DNA of 64,000 nt from Chaetorhynchus papuensis (Eukaryota; Chordata; Aves; Passeriformes; Rhipiduridae), in contig VWYX01000841.1 of NCBI GenBank assembly GCA_013396525.1, forward strand, positions 248,001 through 312,000, in the 5' to 3' direction. Shown one piece after another: positions 58,001-64,000 of this stretch (the first letter of the stretch is position 1; each line of letters begins with the position of its first letter). A model generated the notes under the pieces. It had not been told where the DNA came from, searched no databases, and worked only from the letters and a program-made list of their open reading frames with translations. Both the position numbers and the translations under genes were made by a program.

Positions 58001-59929
58001 CTTCTTCCAGCAGCGATTTACAGCATCTGATGTTGAGGCATATTTTAGCTATTCCTAATGGATATAAACAGCCCAAGCTTGAGTCATTATATGTTCTTTT
58101 GGATGCATCAGCCTCAGATACATCTTAGCTGTCTTGAAAATTTGAAGTTTCACTGCTTTTTAAAGTCCACAGTGTAAAAAAATTATTTTTACAATGATTT
58201 ATTTAAGGTTCTTGCTTTGATTCACGTGGGTAAGTCTCTTCATATTGTTGATGACTATCAGAGTGTCTGTTCAATAGGGCAAAAAAACATGTGTGCATCT
58301 CGGAAGTAAGGAAAAATGGAGACATTTTCTTACAGCTAGGAGTTTGAAATTATATTCTTTTAGGCCCATGTGAAGAAATTTTCCAAAAATCCCACAACCT
58401 TTGTATTTTCTGCCTTTTTATTTCATACATGCAATACACTGATGTAGGTGAGAAGAGAAATACTCCTGTTTTCTTCTTGATTCTGTTTGGTCCCCTCTCT
58501 CCCTCTCCAGGAGGGCAGAAGAGATTGCTGAGGAGACCAAGACATCTTCTGGCACAGACCACACAGCAAGGACACAAAGGTGCTTCAAGTGCTATGTTGC
58601 AGAGAAGGTATTGCTGTCAGATTTCAGCTCAGAAAGCTACAAGCTGGGTTAGTTTGGTCTCCAGATTCCACTGTTTGGAAAACTCCAGTTTGACAGGGAG
58701 GTTTGGCACAAAGCTGGGACTGCTCCTTTCCTATACTTACTGCCATGCAGGTGAAGGGCAAACAGGACAGAAGGTGAGAAGGGATGATGGTAGCACCCAG
58801 AGCTGCCCGGGGGGGTGCTGCCAAGCAGGGATCCTTACAACATGGAGATGTGCCTCAAATGCATGCTGTGGCAGCTTTACATGCAAGACACACAGCAATT
58901 CAGGCACACCAGCTGCATGTCATGGAGGGAGGCCAAGGTACCATGCTGCAAATGGGTCAGGCATGGACTGACCACCAGGGAAAGAGGTGAGAGACAGAGG
59001 GATGAGTCTGCCCCGAAATCAGCTTCAAGATGTGCCTGTCAGCAGAGAAAGCACGCTCAGCAGCTCAAGCACTGTGCGGCAGATCACAGCCCTCATCCAA
59101 CATGCAACTCCTGCACCCTGAAATTGAGGTTAGGGCTCAGGAAAGGCTAAGCAAATGCCCAAGGAGCTCACTGTGAACTTCTGACCAGGGACCAGATTAA
59201 CTTTCCTGCTACTTTATAATTACAGCTCTACACTGCACACACAGCAGGACCTGGAGTGGTCATGGTTTTCCACACGTTGACAGCTTTGGTGGCACTGAAT
59301 TCTTCCGCACAAGGTCCTCTGCCTGGTGCCTCAGCCAACTGCTGGCACCACATGGAAATTAGAGCCAGTTTGATATGTCTTCTAAGCAACTCATTGCAGG
59401 AATCTGACTTCTGGTGTCATCCCAGGAATCCTGCTGGCCCTGGGGCCGTCATCACCCCCCACAAGGGGGAAGGAACAGCCAAGCCTGCAGCCTGCACACA
59501 GCACAGCGTGGGCTCACATTCCTCCAGCACAGCTGCATCGTGTTGCTTGTGTGGTGCTTTGCATGGTGTGAGGACAGTGCCACTGGCAGGCCTGAGAGCT
59601 CCTGTCTGCTTCATCACAAAACAGCGTTTAGGGCTGCTTTCAGCTCCAAATTTGCAGTTCCTCCATCTGCACTAAGTTGCGAGGGGGGAAGCAGGTGTAT
59701 TGGGGCAGGAGTCCAGTCCCTGCAACCAGCTCTGGAGCTGAAGGAACACTGTGAAATACAACATTGCTTAGTCTGCAGCGGGACAAACCTGGAATCTCTG
59801 AATGAGCTTTAAATGGATTAGTTACAGCCCATCAAACTCTTGTGGGTATTTTATTATTCAGAATTAAAGTGACCTGATTTCAGCATAGCTTAATTCCACT
59901 CGTAATGCAGTTAAGCTAAATCTGAAAAT
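55066..59929. other. Unique sequence, no gene seen
   Basis: A 180-codon plus-strand frame (58429-58971) and overlapping 111-139-codon frames at 58.8-59.8 kb fall in G+C-richer sequence and have no family signature or splice context. A segment at about 59830-59935 (TATTATTCAGAATTAAAGTG) has conserved-element texture. No repeat family was assigned. Confidence 0.45.
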
Positions 59930-59942
59930 GAAGGCTTTATTA

Positions 59943-59968
59943 CTGGTAAATCCTCTGGTAAATCCTCT
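59943..59968. repeat. Two-copy 12-bp tandem duplication
   Basis: CTGGTAAATCCT at 59943-59954 is repeated directly at 59955-59966. Confidence 0.9.
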
Positions 59969-61550
59969 CTGCATCTCTGGTTAATTTGGATTAACTTTCT
60001 GAAGAGACCTTCCATGCCTGAACCCTGCTGGTGGTCAACTCAGTTATAGCATCTGTCACTCCTCTCTGCTAAGAGTGCCAGGAGAAAAACTTGTGCCGAG
60101 ACAGAGTGCTCCTCACTGCAGGCTGAAGGAGCAGGAGAGGGTCAGCCACCAGAGACTACTCCCCATGCAAGTCAACACTTGAAACACTCCTCTCCAGAGC
60201 TTTATGGCCAGGTGCCTCCTTAGGCAGGTACCACATTGTCTCGATGCCAGGGCAGCAGCACAGGAGAGGAGAGTGCCTCCCTGGAACAGAAGATCCCATC
60301 ACTGACACTGCTGTGAGAAACAACAAGGCCCCTCCCTAAGGGGACCAAAGCTGCCCTGCCAGCATCTGGTTTTCTCAGCTGAGAGAGGAAGGGAAGGAGG
60401 TGCACCCATGTGTCTTCCTCTTTAGTCTTTTCAAGGTGAATGGCTTCGAGATGCTCTCTCGGCTAGACTTCCCCACTTGCAGGGCTCCTTCTGCAGACTG
60501 CTGCTTGCCAAGTCCTTACACAGGAGAGTTGATATTTCCTAAAGATTGCGAGTCTGATGGTCAAGGTGACAACCACGTGTATCCAAGTGTATCCAGGGCT
60601 CAGCAGCTGAGTGGTCATTCCTAGTTTAGGAATAACGTATTGGGCCTCAGTTCCATAGATCTGCCACAGCCACTGTGCTTTTCTGCCTCTCTGGTGTGCA
60701 TGCATGTCTGCTTTCCAAAGTGACGAGAAAGGCTCTGCTTCTGCCTGAATCTGAACATTATTCACTTCATGAATATTTGTCTAAGATGTCTGGTTGTTAA
60801 GGCCAAATGAAGCCTTCACTTCCTCTACAAATATTTGTGCAATGACTATAACTACCGGCCAACATGCCTGCCAGCAGTCCATTAGATGACATCCCATTTT
60901 ACAATTAACTATTATCATTTGATAACCTCTTGAGGTTAAGAATACAGATGTAAGATCTCCAAGATTCCTAATGGGAATACTTCATATCAGAAGTATGTTT
61001 CCCTTGAGAATGACATCACCGCAGGGACACATATTTCAAATATTTTGGCCATCTTATTTTGAAAGCTTCTTTGGAAATACAAAAATGCTTTTTGAGCCCT
61101 GAAAGAGCTTTTCTATTAGTCTCAAGTAAACATGCTACCATTTAACTCTTCAGAAAGCCTTGAGCAATAACAACACAATGCGTCACATGAAAAAAAAAAG
61201 GAACTGTATGTTTGGTATATAGTGTTGATATTACCTGAAAATAGTTCTTTGCTGGATACTACGTCAGTTTTTTTGTAATGAGGCAGTTCAAATGGAGCCT
61301 GAGCCACAATTTCAGAGCAGGATCCTGACTACTTGGGGAGTTGAACACTAATTTCAAATCTAACAAATGGCCAGTGTGCACAGTATGCCATTAGCTAAAC
61401 TGAAACCCTTTGCCTGAATCACTCCCACCTGCTGAGCTCTGGAGAAAGTTGTAAGTAGCTGTAGTCTCACCTTCAGTTACAGACAGGACTTTCACCAGTG
61501 CCTGGGTGCTGAAGCTAAATCACTGGCTATTAAATTCAGTAGAAAAAGGT
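59969..61550. other. Unique sequence, no gene seen
   Basis: No feature recognised apart from a 10-A run near 61190. Confidence 0.5.
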
Positions 61551-61645
61551 TATGCATATATGTGTATGCATATACATATACACAAATATACACACGTATA
61601 TGTTGGAGTGCATATATATGTATATAATTTGGATATACACTTACA
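61551..61645. repeat. TA/CA/TG alternating tract
   Basis: A degenerate dinucleotide-type tract of ATGCATATATG, CATATACATATACAC, and GTGCATATATATGTATATA units, interrupted by GTTGGAG. Similar in character to the tract at 16831-16945. Confidence 0.85.
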
Positions 61646-62095
61646 CTAATCATTTATTAGTCATTTTGCTTTGCGGTTTTTTTTCATTATTTTTCTTTTA
61701 ATGTCTTCTCCACTTCTATTTCTGACCTTCTTTATGTGTCCCAGATTGTGCATTTTAGGAAAGCAGACTATGAAATGGGCAACATTTACTATATTTTCAA
61801 CTGCTGAAGGCTCCTTTCACTCATAAATATAACTAAAGTTCAGTGTATTTAAGGATGTTATCCTACTGAGGAAAAGTACCATGCGTGGAGACGATGCAGA
61901 TTAAACAGTCACCTTCCTAATTTGAGGAAGTGAAATTGATTTAAGTAATGTACTTGGGGACAGGGAAAGGAAAATTCAGATTCCTGCCCCTCCTTTTTGG
62001 CAGAAGAAGCAGGACCCGATTCAGTTTGGGCCCTCTTACAGTGACTGTTGCAAGGGCCAACTATATTCCACCATCAGGGCCCTTACCTATGAGGC
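61646..62095. other. Unique sequence, no gene seen
   Basis: A T-rich run (about 61675-61700) and nothing else recognised. Confidence 0.5.
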
Positions 62096-62133
62096 ATGGC
62101 ACTTATTAAATGTGGAATGGCACTTATTAAATG
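62096..62133. repeat. Two-copy tandem duplication, period 21
   Basis: ATGGCACTTATTAAATG at 62096-62112 is repeated exactly at 62117-62133, with GTGGA-type spacer between. Confidence 0.9.
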
Positions 62134-62440
62134 CACTTTAATTACCTGAAGTTTTTCTTGTCGCTGATGAACAGTTCAATAACTGCTCTAATATGTTTTC
62201 TTACTTCCCATATCCATACTAGTTTAATTACAAATAAGAATTCATGAAACATTACACCATCATTCAAAAGGCAGCCATGAATGAATTAGTATTATCTTTA
62301 TAAACCCTAATTTACTTATTAATTTGACAATATGGCATGCAAAGTCATCCAAATGACATTCCAGTGACAATATTTAAATAAAAAAAGAATATTTAAATCT
62401 TCATTTAATAAAATAAGACTGGTTTAGTCATCAAACCTCA
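62134..62440. promoter_or_regulatory. Candidate conserved non-coding element
   Basis: A dense set of POU/homeodomain-type cores: AGTTTAATTACAAATAAG, CATGAATGAATTAGTATT, TTACTTATTAATTTGAC, and GGCATGCAAAGTCATCC with an octamer-like ATGCAAA followed by AAATGACATTCC. The sequence is non-repetitive and stops block all long frames. The conserved-element call is inference from motif texture. Confidence 0.27.
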
Positions 62441-64000
62441 TAAATGTTTTTTGAAGGCAGCATCCTGGAATTGCTTCCCTTCTGAAAGACTCCAGAGAAC
62501 TCCTAATAATTTGATAGACAATCCCTAAAGATTTGCTAAATAGGGATGATAATAGGAGGTAATAATTTTAAAAATTTACTATAACTGAAAGCTTAGTGTA
62601 GAATTAACACTAATTGTCTTAGTGCTATAGTGCGAAAACGAATGGTGTATTAGAAAACATGGATAATTTATCTGAAGCTTTAAAAAGGAAAACATACTCA
62701 GTTCTGCTTTTAACAAAGCAGAAATTGCTATTAATAAAATTTATATTTTATAATAAAATTTATTTATAATTTATAAATTGCTATTAATACCTATGTATAT
62801 AGACATGTCTATTTATACTGTAAGACATATTAATTAAATTAATTTTTAATAGAGTTGTTAAGGTAGGCTGTAGCTCACTTCCAATGGTTCAGCCAGCCAA
62901 GAGTTTGGATGCTTTGATAATGCACCTGGGGCACCTGCTCCTCCCTCCACATGTGTCCAGAATCAAACTTCCAGCACAACTGGAAGGCAGACTTTGAAAA
63001 AAGCAAATGGCATCATGTTCACGTGAAAACAAAATACCTGTTCTTTTAAAAAATGACAGTCAAAAAGCTAAACTTCCACTGAAAAATTGTCCATTCATTT
63101 TCTAGCTTATTGGGAAATCTGGACATAGGCTTCATCATGGTCTTTCTAGAATGGTTACAAAAAAACCAGATGTGCTTTCTGGACTGAAAAGCTGAGACAG
63201 AGGAAAATATACATCATATGGGATTTACATTTTATATTGCTGTAGAACTGTCCCCTTGGCTGTCTTTCTTGTCCTGCAAGATAACAATATTTTCTGTAGG
63301 GATGACCGCCTGCTATTCTGATTTCATTGAAACACCTCCCAAAATAAAGCATACAGAGAATGGGACAAACACTCCCTCTGTTTTTTTTCTCCCACGCTCC
63401 AGTCTCATTCTGTTTAGGCTTTTACATCACACTTGGCTATTGAGTTTTTCAGTACATCAGCCTGATTGCAGACTGGGGCAAAGGGAAGCAGAAGACCATC
63501 TGATCCTATTAGGCAACATGGCTCCTGCCTGTACCTTTTTGTCGTGTTAAATGTGATCACAACACCACTGTTAAGATTGCATTAGATCTGTTACTCAGAA
63601 AAATACCATCACTGCCCATAGCTAACAAACAAACAATTTGATGCAGAAGTATTGTATTATAAAATTTGCCTAAGATACAGAGACTGGGTTGGCATGGCTA
63701 CCACAAACCAATCTTTTTAATACGAACACCAGTGTAAGAAAACAAAAGAGAAAAAGAGATTGGCAAGAATTGAGCTTTCAGTTGATAGACACATGAAAGT
63801 GCATAAAATACGGATTTGCTGGCCTAACAGCCCATGAGAGAATGTTACCCCAAGAAGAAATATTTGAAAAATACAGTGAAGCTCACAGAGTGATACCAAA
63901 TTAAATAGATTTCATTTATAGTTTTTGACATCACTAGACAATGGACTTCACAAATCACTAACACACACTGATTCTAACGTGACCTAAAAATTACAGAAAC
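62441..64000. other. Unique AT-rich sequence, no gene seen
   Basis: An AT-only stretch (about 62730-62790, TTTATATTTTATAATAAAATT-like) lies within it. A 110-codon frame at 63218-63550 shows no family signature. The window ends without a recognisable element. Confidence 0.5.

Noticed and set aside
58429..58971. 180-codon plus-strand frame as a gene
   Set aside because: No family resemblance; Cys- and Ser-rich low-information sequence in a G+C-richer segment; overlapping frames in other registers.

Overview
The window reads as a repeat-poor, AT-rich stretch of vertebrate nuclear DNA, most likely avian. The clearest sign is the transposon content. At least eight fragments belong to CR1, the dominant LINE of birds and other sauropsids, and most still carry its typical 3' end (short ATTCTGTG-type terminal repeats) or readable tail sequence. 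No mammalian Alu, B1 or L1 sequence was seen. I found no exon, tRNA, rRNA, CRISPR array or bacterial-type gene that can be supported. The window is best read as gene-desert or deep-intron sequence. The longest open frames (about 160-184 codons) are what chance gives in 64 kb, and none has a recognisable protein family.

Layout. Positions 1-12265 are unique sequence with an ancient CR1 remnant (5365-5660), three younger minus-strand CR1 tails (7041, 9957, 11530) and a 674-base assembly gap (10101-10774) that interrupts one of them. Positions 12266-38870 are mostly unique sequence. They hold two short CR1 tails (20920, 31463), an alternating purine/pyrimidine tract (16831), an (AC)n run (33531), a 128-bp GAAA microsatellite (34870), two probable ancient amniote repeat scraps (36315, 37954) and several segments whose motif content resembles conserved non-coding enhancers.

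The most distinctive part is 38880-40290. A small CpG-rich patch carries two CTCF-like motifs in the same orientation, a YY1-like core and an RFX X-box. Directly beside it are two head-to-tail, minus-strand LTR-like units. One of these is a complete 485-bp solo LTR with TG...CA ends, a TATA-like box, a polyadenylation signal and near-identical 5-bp flanks.

Positions 46.6-48.9 kb hold a cluster of three CR1 pieces in both orientations. Positions 52.5-55.1 kb hold older CR1-type remnants, including an endonuclease-derived segment lying beside a 3' tail with no reverse transcriptase between them. The rest, to 64000, is unique sequence with one dinucleotide-type tract and one enhancer-like segment.

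No genes work together here. If the window has a function it is regulatory. The CTCF/RFX patch with its adjoining LTR promoters, and the candidate conserved elements near 16.2, 29.5, 50.6 and 62.3 kb, are the places to look. Conservation could not be tested from sequence alone, so these remain inferences.
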